This document shows, piece after piece, positions 32,123 through 42,778 of a stretch of 64,000 nt of DNA. How positions within the stretch are numbered: position 1 is the first letter of the stretch; every line of letters begins with the position of its first letter. The notes under the pieces are model-generated. The model ran no database searches, was not told the DNA's origin, and saw nothing but the letters and a program-made list of their open reading frames with translations. The DNA is from Prorocentrum cordatum. Taxonomy: Eukaryota; Sar; Dinophyceae; Prorocentrales; Prorocentraceae. Location of the stretch: positions 1,073,834 to 1,137,833 of the forward strand of contig CAUYUJ010014593.1 in NCBI GenBank assembly GCA_963575745.1, read 5' to 3'. The position numbers and the translations under genes were made by a program.

Positions 32123-32784
32123 ATTTGTGCATGCGCCGGCCGGTAAATGAACTCGACGGGAGAGACTCGAGATGAAGAGCGCGGTCCTTCAGCAGCCTGG
32201 TGTCAGTTTTGACGGGGTCCACGGCCTTCGTGATCTCCGTTTTCATCTCGACCCGCAACGATTCGATGTCCTGCTTGCTCGCCGTTTCACTCTTGAGGGA
32301 CATGTTCTGCATGATGAAGTTCAGTTTGTCGTCGGTCGAAGCGGAAACTGGTGGTGCGACAACCTGGGCAAGTGCTTGCGGGGGGACGAATCCCGCGCCC
32401 GCAACCGGGGGGGCGACGCCCGCGCCCGGAGTCAGGGGGGCGAAACCCACGCCTGATGCACCACCGGAACTGCCACCCGCAAGGCCGGTTCCGGGAGCCG
32501 CATGCACGCCGCCCGAAGGGCCATTGCATGCGCCGCTAGATGCGGGAACACCTGCAAAAACAGTGCTCGGCTCTGCCGCGCCGCTCGCCACGCCCGGGAA
32601 GGCAGGACTGGTGCAAATTCGCCCGTGCGCGGGCCTGGTCCATGAAAGTATCTGCTTCTGCAAGCCGCTTGCTCTCGGGGGAAAGCGCCTGCTGTGCAGC
32701 AGTGCGGCGAGCACTGAGCCGCGCCAAGATCTCCTTGTCACCCTTCTCGAACGCTGGTTTCTGGGCGCCTGGAACGCCGGCCAT
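32064..32784 (-). pseudogene. Retroposed SL-bearing gene copy, coiled-coil protein
   Basis: Downstream (minus) of the relic spliced-leader cluster. ATG at 32784 opens MAGVPGAQKPAFEKGDKEIL, with a Lys/Glu/Ala-rich helix to about 32590. A frameshift then leads to a Gly/Ala/Pro-rich stretch and a final predicted coiled coil (DDKLNFIMQNMSLKSETASK, then DIESLRVEMKTEITK) near 32320-32180. The 5' untranslated part carries two copies of CTGTCGC(C/T)GGGGCGGTCA. The C-terminal coil resembles an ORF1/Gag-type multimerisation helix, but the family is unknown. It abuts element C at about 32120-32150, so it could instead be the ORF1 of that element; the SL relics favour an mRNA-derived copy. Confidence 0.5.
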
Positions 32785-32916
32785 GCTGGGCGTTGTGGTG
32801 AGCGAGAACAGAAAGTCAGTACAATGAGAATGGTCAAAAATTGTGGTGATTGACCGCCCCAGCGACAGGCTCGTGAACTGACCGCCCCGGCGACAGGCTT
32901 GATGTAGATTACTCGT

Positions 32917-32976
32917 GCCACAACAGCTTGGAGCCACAACAGCTTGAGCCACAACGCTTGAGCCAAAATGGCTAGG
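32917..32976 (-). other. Relic spliced-leader cluster, degraded
   Basis: On the minus strand: CCTAGCCATTTTGGCTCAAG (32976-32957, leader lacking one G), then CGTTGTGGCTCAAG (32956-32943), CTGTTGTGGCTCCAAG (32942-32927) and CTGTTGTGGC (32926-32917). Each later unit starts at the same internal point of the leader, just after its internal AG, as expected when a new leader is spliced onto an older one. On the plus strand the same DNA contains the ATG of the copia-like Gag (32968). Confidence 0.75.
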
Positions 32977-34430
32977 ATGGCGCCCACGATGGAGCCATCA
33001 GATGACCAAGCAGAAGGCGAGGAAGGACGTGCCCAGCAGCCGGGAGGACCACGCGTTCCAGCTCCAGCCTTCGACCCACAGACGATGACTATGAAGGATT
33101 ATAGGAGGCGAGTGGCCATATTCAAGATGCGAACCAGACTGCCCCTCGAGAGGCAGGCCGCGGAACTCTACGCAGAACTGAAGGGCGACGCCTGGATGCA
33201 CGGGGAGGACCTCGACCCGACGGAACTTCAGAATGACGAAGGGGTCCAAGTGCTGCTCGACTTCCTAGCGACAAGTTTGATGACGAGAATGTGATGGAGC
33301 TGGGGTCCGAGCTCAAGACCTTCTTCACCCGCGTGCGCCGCGACAACGGCGAGGCGATCAGGGCCTACATCAACCGCTTCGATGCGCAGGTCCCGGGGCT
33401 CAAGACGTTGCAGATCGAGTTCCCAGATCAGGCGTTGGCGTGGTTGTCCATGTGGTGGCTAGGCTTGCCGCCAGATCGAGGAGCTGGAGTGCTAAACGCC
33501 AATCAGAATAAGTACGAGCTCAAGCCTTTGCAGAAGCAGACGCTGCTTAACGTGAAGGACGCCAAAGCACTGGACAAGCGCAACCCCCGGAGGCCAGCAC
33601 CCATGACACCACTAGCGCCCAGAGGCCCACCAGCACGACCTCGACGATGGGGAGCTCACCTCAACGAGAACGACGAAGAGGAAGATTTCGAGGCGTACGA
33701 GACCCAGGTGGACGACGAAGAGCTGCCGGAGGAGTTACTCGAGGAGCACGATGAAGCTGAGGTCGAAGTCTACAAGCTAGAGAAGATACTCCCCAGAGCG
33801 AAGGACAGGCAAAAGGATGCCGAACAAGCCAGAGGATTTTATCATAGAGATCAGCTACCGGGACCTGGGCGCGGACCTGGTAAAGGACCTGGCGGGAAAG
33901 GCAGTCACGGAGGCGGCAAGGGCTCGGACGGCATCAAGAAGCTGAAGGCGAGAACTCACTGTGCTGTGTGCCAGAAGTTGGGGCACTGGAAGGGCGACCC
34001 CGAGTGTTCGGGAACGCCAGGAACGCCAAGCAAGGCGCATATCACGACTGCCGACGACAACGACGAGGAAGACCAGGTATCAGAGCAGTATCTCACGAAC
34101 TGGAGCAGCAAAGAGAAACATATCGAGAAACAGACGTTCTTCATCAACAACAGCGTGCTGATGACCGGCACGGGCACTGTGAACGTTATCATGGCTACGA
34201 AGGAGCAGCTGCTGCAACAGTGCGGCGGCAAGCTGCTACCGGACTCGTGCTGCGCCAAGTCCGTTGGAGGACAGGTGTGGTATGATGACATCAAGAAGCG
34301 GCTCGCGAAGATGGGCCTCGAGCCGATCGAGTTTGACGAACACGAAGATTTCAGGTTCGGGGCCGGGAAGCCAGTCATGAGCACGATTGGAGCGCTGGTG
34401 CCGCTCGCAGTGCGCGGACGTCCCTTCACG
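32968..34430 (+). pseudogene. Copia-like Gag
   Basis: Two overlapping frames: 32968-33294 (MARMAPTMEP..., with MKDYRRRVAIFKMRTRLP and YAELKGDAWMHGEDLD) and the frame from 33265 (DDENVMELGSELKTFFTRVR, YINRFDAQVPGLKTLQIEF). A one-base shift near 33270 separates them. An acidic region (NDEEEDFEAYETQVDDEELP) and a Gly-rich stretch precede a zinc knuckle, CAVCQKLGHWKGDPEC (33960-34007, CX2CX3GHX5C, close to CCHC spacing). Gag forms the particle and binds RNA. The start codon lies inside the antisense of a relic spliced leader. Confidence 0.8.
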
Positions 34431-34660
34431 CTGGGGATATCTATCCATCGTGCCGTGCCTGGTCCCCGCGCTGCTGTCACAGAAGGCTTTCGGTCAGCTG
34501 GGGGCCGTGCGCGACCGCGAGGTGGAGGCTGGCGAGAGCGCCGTGACGTTCAGGAAGCTGGGAGTCTCCGACCTCGAGCTCGGGCAGACAAAGAGCGGAC
34601 GTCCGAGTTTCGACGTGCTGGAGTTCGACAGGGCTCACATTTTCACCATGGCTCCAGACG
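34140..34660 (+). pseudogene. Copia-like aspartic-protease region
   Basis: LLPDSCCAKSVGGQVWYDD carries the D-S-x active-site motif with Cys in place of the usual Gly, followed by FRFGAGKPVMSTIGALVPLA. After a frameshift near 34440 it continues as VPCLVPALLSQKAFGQLGAV, the C-terminal strand of retroelement proteases. The DSCC variant and the frameshift suggest loss of activity. The protease would process the polyprotein. Confidence 0.65.
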
Positions 34661-34724
34661 TGAGCCCCAGCCAGACAGAGGTCAGGCTGCTTCCGCCATC
34701 GCAGCGCTGGTGGAAAGAACTTGA

Positions 34725-36110
34725 CAGGAGCCCCCATCCTCGTCGATCGCAGCATCATCATCATGCTATGGAGGCCCCCCAAGAACAGGTACGAGATATT
34801 CCTAGTGGGCCTCCAACGGGATCCATAGGGGCCCCACGTCAACCGCATCAAGAGCGACCCGAATCACGAGGAAGTAAACTTCAACGTCATGAGGGATCCG
34901 AATCAGTACGAGCTAAACTTCAACAGCTGCGAGAGCGATCCGAATCACTGCGAACAGAAACTTCAGAAAACCTCAGGAGCACCCCAACGACAACCCTTTA
35001 CGGACCAATTTCGGGAAACGGATAGGCGTGCCGCATTACAGAAACCTAAGCAGAAGCAGCAGCAGAAGCACCAGCAATATGTGTGCGATTCCACATAACG
35101 GATGGGTATGATGATGATGCTGATGATGAAACAATTCGGCATCAGCCAAGTGTGGTTCAAACCGTTTCAGGTGATTCTCGAGATCAGTGTTTCCGTTCAT
35201 GTGCGGATGCCTCTCAGCGTGCTGGGGTGGATCCAAGGTTGGGGCATCCTCGATGTCAGCGCCAGCAAGAAGTGCAACACCGTGGCGCTGATGCGTTGGA
35301 AGCAGATCTTCAAGCTTGTGTTCTTAGCCATCACGATGACCAGGCATCCGGCTGTGGTCATCATTTTCCACAGCGGGCGCCGCCACGGCAAGGAGGATCC
35401 TCGAGAGGCAGGCCGAGGCACCAGCACCCCGACGACTACTACCACTGGGGACTCGGTCAAGGTGGAGTTGCAGGAGGAGATGGAGAGCAACGGGCTGGAG
35501 TTCCAAGGTCTGGGCTGCAGAGAGATACGCGCGATCCTCAGCGAGCAACGGATCGAGAACGGCCAGAGTCGCAGAGGAGCTCGCGCCGCGGATCCAGAAC
35601 TCCGGGGACTCGCCAGGAAATCACGAGCAGAGTTGGTCCAGCTGGTCAAGAGGCGCAACGTGAAAGTAACCGGCGACGTGCTCAAGGACAAAATCGTGTG
35701 TTTGTTGCTGGGACAGATACCGAAGGCAGTCAAGGAGGACGCCGAGGACGAGGCACTGCTTGCGACTGCGAAGGTTGCTTTAACGACCAGGAATGCCTCC
35801 TTGGCCTGTCGGAGCACAGGAAAGAAGCAAAAGGCAAGGCCAGTGGGGCCACAGCCCTCGGACGACTCAGAGAGCGACGAACCAGTAACCAGGAGAAGGA
35901 ACTCATCGATCAGCGACATGGCTATTGCAGCAGAAGGCATCGGCGTAGAGGAGGACCAGACTTGGGAGATGATAGTTCCGAAGGGGAGGAGCAGAAAACA
36001 ACGAGTGAAGCGAAGGATGGAGCCGGGACAGATCAACCGCTACAGCGACATGACCAAGAAGGCCGTCAATTTCCTGACGTGGCAGACCGCGTTCGTCGGC
36101 ACCTTCCTGG
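34725..36110 (+). pseudogene. Copia-like linker region
   Basis: The frame 35102-36592 supplies most of this. Notable segments: a His/Met-rich start, EFQGLGCREIRAILSEQRIE, LRGLARKSRAELVQLVKRRN (a SAP-like helix-turn-helix possibility), and basic/acidic tracts (RSRKQRVKRR). I do not recognise a catalytic domain here. It links protease to the methyltransferase-like region. Confidence 0.4.
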
Positions 36111-36119
36111 TGAAACCGC

Positions 36120-36955
36120 TCTTCTCGGAAGGCAAGGCTATCGTGCAAGACCTCTGCGACGTGTTCAACGTCGAGACCGACCCGAGCAACGACCTGATGC
36201 AGATCTTTGCAGGTGAGGCCGTGATCTCAGAGGAGTTCAGTCGAGCAGGACTCAAGGTGTGCGAGCCCATCGATCATATATACAACTGCAACCTACGGAG
36301 CGCCCGAGATCGACGAGAGATTCTACAGCTCAATCGCACCTGCAGGCCAAAGCTCCTCGCGCTGGAGTACCCCTGCGCACTCTGGACGCAAGTCACCAGG
36401 GTCAATTATCGAGGCGAAGCTAAGCAACAACAACTACGTCGCCAGCGTCTTCGAGATCGACCCCTACTGGACTTCGTGGAGGAGATCGGTATGATGCAGC
36501 TGAACAGCGAGCGAGACATCCTGGTGACGTGGGAGGTGTTCAAGCAGTCACATCAAGCGCATGAAAGGGGCATCCCCGTGCGAAAGAGGTGAAAGTCGAC
36601 ATGTGCCAATTCAACCTACGACACCAGCAAGTCTAACGGAATGGTCAAGAAGCCGACGAAGCCCTTGGTCTCTAATGACTCCTACGTCAACCGGCTGAGC
36701 AGGCAGTGTGACGGACGTCACCCGCATCACCAACTGGAAGGAGCTGACTGCGCACGCAAGACAGGGCGATGCACCAGAGTGTTCGCGGAGGCAGTCTTGC
36801 AGGCATGCCGGCACAACAACATGACCTACATGATGGAGCGCGGAGTCTACGCGACCGGCGACTTGATGGATCTTATGGGTGGCGAATCAGACGATTGGTT
36901 CTACTGCGAGAACGTGGGCGACTCCACCGAGATACCGGTCGAGTTGCCAGATTGA
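36120..36955 (+). pseudogene. Methyltransferase-like domain in the copia-like element
   Basis: DLMQIFAGEAVISEEFSRAG resembles the SAM-binding motif I of cytosine methyltransferases (xxLFAGxGxxSxxF), followed by CEPIDHIYN, RRE-ILQL and RPKLLALEYPCALWTQVTRV, where YPCALW is in the place of the PPC-x-W catalytic motif IV. After a frame break near 36590, LVSNDSYVNRLSRQCDGRHPH and VFAEAVLQAC follow, ending near 36955. A methyltransferase-like block between protease and integrase is, to my recollection, a feature of dinoflagellate copia-like elements. Motif I has Glu for the second Gly, so catalysis is doubtful. Confidence 0.55.
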
Positions 36956-36970
36956 CCTGACTGGGGCCGC

Positions 36971-37669
36971 GTGGGCAGAAGAAGGGTTGTAGACCTCGAG
37001 ACCGACATGGTGGTGCAGGACTTCGAGAAGGCCGATATCACCGTGGATTTGGTCGAGCCGAAGTTGGATCGCACTGCCGAGCTGACGATTCAGCCATGGT
37101 GCAAGCCAGAGCCTGTTGCAGAGGACATCGGAGCCAAGGCCATTCAGTTTGGGCCTGGAAGCTCAGAGTGCTCGCGCAAGGATCTCTCAGCCCTACGACA
37201 ACTTCACCAGAATTTAAGCCACCCCAGCAGCGAGGATCTTGCAAGATCGTTGAGGTTTTCAGGATGCAGACCAAAGGTAGTGAAGGCGGCGAAATCACTG
37301 CGACCTGCGACGTGCATGAGCAAGGTCCGGAAGAAAATCGCGAGACCAGCTAGACTTCCCCGCGCGGCCGATTTCAACGGGCAGATTGGTTTGTATTGTT
37401 TTACGATCAAAGATGTGGATGGTGAACCATGGGATTTCTTATCGGTGGTGGATTTAGGTACGACGTTTCACGTTGTGGGCATGATCGAAAATCATCATTC
37501 AGAAGTATCGGTTAAGGTGCTTACTCAGATATGGACAAGCTGGGCAGGACCACCAGCAAGTGCAGTTGTGGATTTGGAGCGTGGATTTGGTTCGGTATTT
37601 CAGGATATGCTTGATCAAATTCATTGCGTGGTCGTTCTGGTGGCCGGTCGAGCAGCGCGGCAGCGCTGA
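36971..37669 (+). pseudogene. Copia-like integrase core
   Basis: ALRQLHQNLSHPSSEDLARS is the pre-integrase His-His zinc region. The following TCMSKVRKK has only one Cys where CxxC is expected. RAADFNGQIGLYCFTIKDVD has Tyr where the first catalytic Asp is expected (usual form IGLD/IGID). DFLSVVDLGTTFHVVGMIEN, TSWAGPPASAVVDLERGFGS and FQDMLDQI follow; the second Asp motif is present. After DQIHCVVV the frame changes. Missing Cys and Asp suggest the integrase is inactive. Confidence 0.8.
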
Positions 37670-38600
37670 CGGACCGAACGCCGAGGAGGTTGGTGGAAGG
37701 AGTTGGCCGAAAGAGCAATCTCACACGCCGCGGCCTCAAATGAGTCCGACATGCGCATCGTCGCTTCCGTGGTCACGGGGGCCAAGAATGCACTGCAACG
37801 CCAATGTGGCCTCAGTCCGGAATAATGGGTTTTTGGCAAAAGCGCCCGGCTACCAGCTGATCTAGTGGACGGAGCTCGCCATGACGCAGCGCATGAGGGG
37901 GCCGAACTACAACGGGACGAACGACAGCTGAAGATGCGGACCGCCGCCCGCAAGGCCTTCATGGCAATGCAGAATGACAGCGCGCTACGCAAGGCACTGC
38001 TGGGCCGCGCCCGAGTGCGCGCCCATCCGCTCGAGCAAGGTGACCTTTGTTTCTATTGCAGCCAGCTTAAGAAGGGCTCGATTAAGAAGTGCGCCTGGTT
38101 GGGGCCAGCCGTGATCGTGGGCAAACAAGGCCAGAGCTGCTGGATATCGCACGGTGGCTTCGCCAAGCTCGTTGCTCCAGAACACATTCGGCCGGTTGCC
38201 GCTGCAGAAGTCTGGTGGCCGGGAATAGATGATCAGCATGGAGAAGCTCTCGACCAACTTCAGCGTCTAAACCGCGATGCGGGCGCCAGCGCCGATATGG
38301 GGTGCGAAGATCTTCGAGGGGAACAGCCACCGCCAGCAGAAGAAGAACAAGTTGTGGAAATGGAGGCGGACGCTGCGGGAGCCCCCGCCGAGAATGCATC
38401 AGAAGCTCGTGATGATGCTGGGCTCTCACCTGCAGAAGAGCTCCCATCTGGTCAAGCTGAAGCAGCGCCATCACCGCCTACTCCGATTTCAACACCGACA
38501 CCCGGACAAGTAGGGGATCGCCCTGTACCCAACTACGAGGACTGGAACCGCGAGGAGTCTCAGCGACGCCGAGCAGTCTACAGTCCACTCGATGACGTAC
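37670..38600 (+). pseudogene. Integrase C-terminus and linker
   Basis: The frame from 37865 gives KAFMAMQNDSALRKALLGRA, HPLEQGDLCFYCSQLKKGSI, CAWLGPAVIVGKQGQSCWIS and LVAPEHIRPV: the small beta-barrel DNA-binding tail typical of copia integrases. A long acidic, Ala/Pro/Gln-rich linker follows before RT. Confidence 0.75.
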
Positions 38601-38604
38601 CACA

Positions 38605-39735
38605 TTGCATTCGAGGGAGTCAACAGCAAGAAGAAGCTGCTCGCCGAATCGCCGGGCGACGAGCCACTCGACAAGCGAACGGAGCAGCGTCGTCAGCATC
38701 ACCGATGACAGCGACCAGGGCACTACTACCAACTCCAGCTTCGCCGCAATGCTTCGTGGAGCTCGAGCTCAGAGCGAAAGGCTCAGAAAGAAGCTTCAAG
38801 ACAAAGAGGTCGCTTGGAAGGACATTCACGATGATCGCAAGCCACTTTACTGGAAAACCATCGCCGAGCACTGGGAGGAGCGGAAGAAGTTTGGTTCCGT
38901 GGAAGCGCTTTCACTGGGGGAATCCCAACAAGTCCGGAACGAAAAAGACAGCAACCGCTTCCTGCCGTCTCGCTTCGTGTTCCGTGGCAAGAATGTCGAT
39001 CTCCGCGCAGATGCTGACCCCGCGCCTGTGAAGGCCAAGGCTCGACTATGTGCTGGGGGGCGCCGTGGTCCAGATCTACAGACAGGAGCACTGCGGACAG
39101 ATGCCCCTACGGTGACGCGAACTAGTTCGATTTGTTGTATATATATATACATATGATTATATATACACATGGCAGCGCGCTTCGACTGGGACCCAGCGCG
39201 CGCCGACATCATGTCCGCGTTCGCGCAGGGACAGGAGCAGCCCAGAGACAAACCTCTTTTCATGGAGCAGCCGCCCCAAGGTCTACCAGGACTTCAGCCA
39301 GGACAAGTACTGCGCATCGTCAAAGGTATTTTGGGATTGGCGACTGCCCCACGACAATGGCGCGCTACTCTCAAGAACCCGCTGCTCAAGGTTGAGCTCG
39401 TGAGCAAAGATGGCAAGAAGTTCAATTTGGTTCAGAATTTGGCTGATCCAGCTTTATTTGTGGGGCATGGTTCAGATGGAACTCTGCAAGCGATTGTATG
39501 TGCTCATGTGGATGATCTACTGATTGCTGCCAGTACTGAAGCTAGCTATGGTGTCATCAAGAAGCTGTTTCCGTTCGGAGGTTGGCAAGGGCTTGATTTC
39601 ACATTCTGCGCTAAGGATGTTGTTTCAGCGTTCAGACGGAGCAATTCGAATGGGCCAATCCATATTCGCCGAGAAGTTAGAACCGCTCGAGTTGACCAAG
39701 GAGCGCAAACGAGATCTGGGATGCCCTGCCTTTGA
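38605..39735 (+). pseudogene. Copia-like reverse transcriptase
   Basis: DKEVAWKDIHDDRKPLYWKT, FLPSRFVFRGKN and KAKARLCAGGRRGPDLQTGA (frame to 39156) are the fingers. After the AT microsatellite: WDPARADIMSAFAQGQEQPR (catalytic Asp), LPGLQPGQVLRIVKGILGLA and VCAHVDDLLIAAS (HVDD catalytic pair, intact). The next frame continues with a short thumb. About 10-15 residues of fingers/palm are replaced by the microsatellite. Confidence 0.85.
39137..39168. repeat. AT microsatellite inside the copia RT
   Basis: ATATATATATACATATG and TATATATACACAT lie between RTDAPTVTRTSS and ARFDWDPARADI, where related elements have a continuous RT helix. It breaks the reading frame. Confidence 0.85.
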
Positions 39736-40613
39736 GATCGAGATCGCCGGGAACCGGAGCTTGATTGGCAATTTGGGTTGGCTCGCTACGCAGGCTCGAC
39801 CAGATCTAGCTGCAGGAGTTTCGATGGCTCAGAGAGTGCAGAACTCTCCGACGGTGGCCGACCTGATCAAGACGAATCGCATCGTGTCCGAGGCCAAGCG
39901 TTACAACGAGACCGCCATTACGATCCCGAAGCTGCAGGGCGAGCTCTGCATTCTCGTGTTTCATGGTGCTGCATGGGCCAACGTGGATGAGCCAGACGAC
40001 AAGGTAGCTAGCACCGCCGAGTGGCGTCGACGCCGAACGCGCACCGCCTATGCTTCGGAGGCCCCGAAGGACGGAGAAGGCAAAGCCGCTTTGGTCGACT
40101 GGAGGTCAGCTGCCATACGAAGTCTATGCCGGAGCACGTTTGCCGCAGAGACCATGAGTGCAGTGGATGCTATGGGGGGCAGTCATTGTTATGCGTGCTT
40201 CAGTTCTTCATATTATGTTTCCGAAGATGAATCTCGACAGCGTCGGTCCGACGTTTTGCTCGATTCAGTGTGCGACGGACTGTGCTTCGTTATGCGACGC
40301 AATTCACCGAGAAGGAGCTGTTTAACTTCCAGCTGAGCGTAGATTGGTCTTGGATTTGATCGGACTACGAGAACTCATGGAGGACGAGATTGTGGAAGAA
40401 GTTGCAGCAGCTACTCAGTCCAAGTGGCCTTTGGCCTGGTGTCCAACTAAATATATGCTAGCCGGTGCGCTAACTAAAGGAATGGATGAATCTCATATCA
40501 GGAAGTCGATGGATGGAGTTATCATGTATCACCATGACACCCCGCCTGAGAGCGACAACGACTCGAATGCGATGATGAGTGCGTGGGCGACCGGCTGGGA
40601 GTACGTGGTTTGA
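39720..40613 (+). pseudogene. Copia-like RNase H and C-terminus
   Basis: LIGNLGWLATQARPDLAAGV and AQRVQNSPTVADL form the RT-RNase H connector. LCILVFHGAAWANVDEPDDK is the first RNase H strand, with HGAA where HDAA is expected (catalytic Asp lost). LVDWRSAAIRSLCRSTFAAE and TMSAVDAMGG carry the catalytic Glu. VLLDSVCDGLC carries the third Asp. After a frame break, LAWCPTKYMLAGALTKGMDE (40344-40613) is the C-terminal PT-x-MLADALTK motif with Ala-Gly for Ala-Asp. The stop at 40611-40613 ends the recognisable element. Confidence 0.8.
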
Positions 40614-42100
40614 TGTATTCTTACAGTGGACAGGTATTGTTAACGTGAGCCTACTATGCATTGTCCATATTACGAAGCCTATCGGCTGCCTGTTTATTTT
40701 TCCTTTGCAAGTTGTTTGCGTTGCTGCCTTTGCTGCTTGACCTGAGAGTTTATTTTATAGCACGTTGCCGCGCCCTCCGTGTTTATGCTTCTTGATCGAC
40801 AAGGGGCAACATAATTTTAGAGCCAGTGTAAAAGCGAGGGCGCTGGGTGGCCCAGCGTTTGCCCCTCCTCTCACGTGTTTCTTATCTGTAAACACTGCGG
40901 CTCCCAAGGCCCTTGAGTCTCAGGCGACGTGCGGACAACAGGAGCGCCTATCTCAGTAGTTGCATCTCACAATGGGGTATCCCAGGCCTCGCCCTGCAAG
41001 CTGGGCATGCGATGGGGCCGGATGGAAGCCCGGCGTGCGCGCCCTGTCAGCTCTCTTATTCCATGGGCCCGTATTTATCACCATCCCTCAACGCAATTAT
41101 TTCCAAACTTCCTCGTCCATTCATTAATCGCACTGTTCTCTCTGATTTGTCTTCCGCGGAAGGGGGGGGTGCTCCCAAGGAGTTACCTGGGGAGGGCGCG
41201 GGGAACGGGCCCCCGGGAGCGGGGCGATTATATGCGCATTCTACCCTGAAGCCCCGAGGCCTCATAATAAAAACCAAAACAGGCTAAGAGCGCCCAGAGA
41301 GGCGCCCTGGAAGACCAAGAAAGCCCCCAATCGCTAAACGATCGGTCCAAAACGCTTTCACATTCCGATCTTATGTTTGCCTTTTCCCTCCGCCGACGCT
41401 GCCCAATTGCATGCGGCACCCCTCGCTTTGGAAACGCGTGGGACATGTCTGGGGAGAAATGTTGATCAAACATCTTCCGTTTGTTCCAGTGAGCGCCCGC
41501 CTACAGCGATGGCTCCAGATCGCATTTTACCGCTGGCCGAAAGCAGGATATGACACAATAACACCGCAGAACAGGCGCGCGCTGAGGCACGTCGCGACGA
41601 GGTCAAGCCAACGCAGGCCAAACGGAGAACCAGACAGCATTTGCAGAACAATTCATACTAGTTTTGGTTCATTACAATGCGCTTGGGTTGAAGTGTGCGA
41701 CCAGTGGAACGCGCAAGCAGTATCATTATTTTCAAATATTGCAACGCCTCGTCCTCGTGCGTTCCATCCTCAAAACCGACGATCTTTTTCCTCCTCCCCC
41801 TTTTCCTCGCCCATCTCTTCCGACGCTGCTGAGCTGGGCCCCAGCGCTGAAGGCGACCGCGCCAAGTCTTACTCATTGTAGTGGCCTGGCATGGACAAGC
41901 GAACAAAGAACAAAAAAAAACATAATGGGGCACTTCCAAAACATTTGCGTCAATTGACTTACGCCCCGGAATGTGATGTACGACGTGAGAAAACGGAGGA
42001 ATACTACAGGGTGTTGGGTACCACCTTGAAAAAAAAAAACGACGCGCTAGGCCATCGATGTAACCGCGCACTTTGATATGCCAGACATCCATCCGACCTT
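40614..42100. other. No recognised gene; possible 3' non-coding part of the copia-like element
   Basis: ORFs of up to 156 codons on plus and 222 on minus lack known motifs. An LTR would be expected in the first few hundred bases after 40613, but no sequence upstream of Gag matches it by eye. Confidence 0.35.
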
Positions 42101-42379
42101 GCCTCCCACTTGGGATAGGAAGTACAATAATAAACACGCAGCGGATTTGTGCAACAACGCACGTTGCGCATGACCACCAGATCGTTCCCACATGCGTTCG
42201 CGGAGCGAAACGCGTGGGCCCTAAAGGGCCACTTTCCATTACGAGCGTGGGGGGGTCGGATTCCGACGTTCCGGCCAGACGGCAACGGTAACTTATCGGG
42301 CGCGCTGGGCAGACATATTTTGCCATATTTAGCTGATACTTCGAAACAACGGCTCGAAATGAACAGCAACAGTACCGAG

Positions 42380-42720
42380 GCTGGGGTCATCATACTACAG
42401 GAGAAAATTGAACGGCAACTGCGCAGAATCCACATCACATTGCCGAATGGCGACATCAAACGGATTGACTTCGTCGTCCCCTGCTTAAGCGTTGCCCGTA
42501 GGCTACTTGTATTTTGCGATGTTTCACTGCAATCTCGTGCGCCGCACCGCGTTTCATTTATGATCACCTATGCTTGGTTTTCGGGCACACCCCGTGGACA
42601 TCGCCGTTTTATGTCCGACGCTGGGGCCACGAAGAACAGTACGGTCGTAATGGCACCAAGTTTCTCACTTGTGGGTACCATTGCCCATGCACTTCCGCAC
42701 CCAGACGCATCAGTGGGCCC
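42380..42720 (+). pseudogene. Restriction-like-endonuclease domain fragment of the element C family
   Basis: HITLPNGDIKRIDFVVPCLS and LLVFCDVSL align by eye with NIPVPEGDMRRVDLVTC and PLFCNVAVV of element C, with the conserved Asp present. ATKNSTVVMAPSFSLVGTIA may match the following strand. The plus ORF continues to 42964 but loses similarity. No RT is attached. Confidence 0.5.
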
Positions 42721-42778
42721 AGCCCGTCATGCTATGTGTCGGTGTTTTCCCGTTCTTCATGTTCCAACAATTTCCCCA

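Larger units (their letters stand above)
32968..40613 (+). mobile_element. Copia-like retroelement with methyltransferase-like domain, defective
   Basis: Plus-strand order: Gag with CCHC knuckle, aspartic-protease-like region, ~1 kb linker, methyltransferase-like domain, integrase, integrase C-terminus plus linker, RT and RNase H. Integrase before RT is the Ty1/copia order. I could not find flanking LTRs: the left end touches an SL relic cluster and the right end shows no repeat of it. Frame breaks near 33270, 34440, 35030-35100, 36590, 36955, 37660, 38760, 39130 and 39600, and loss of integrase residues, make it dead. Confidence 0.85.

Noticed and set aside
32500-41300. LTRs of the copia-like element
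   Set aside because: No direct repeat was found by eye between the regions left of 32968 and right of 40613; the left side is occupied by an SL-bearing retrocopy.
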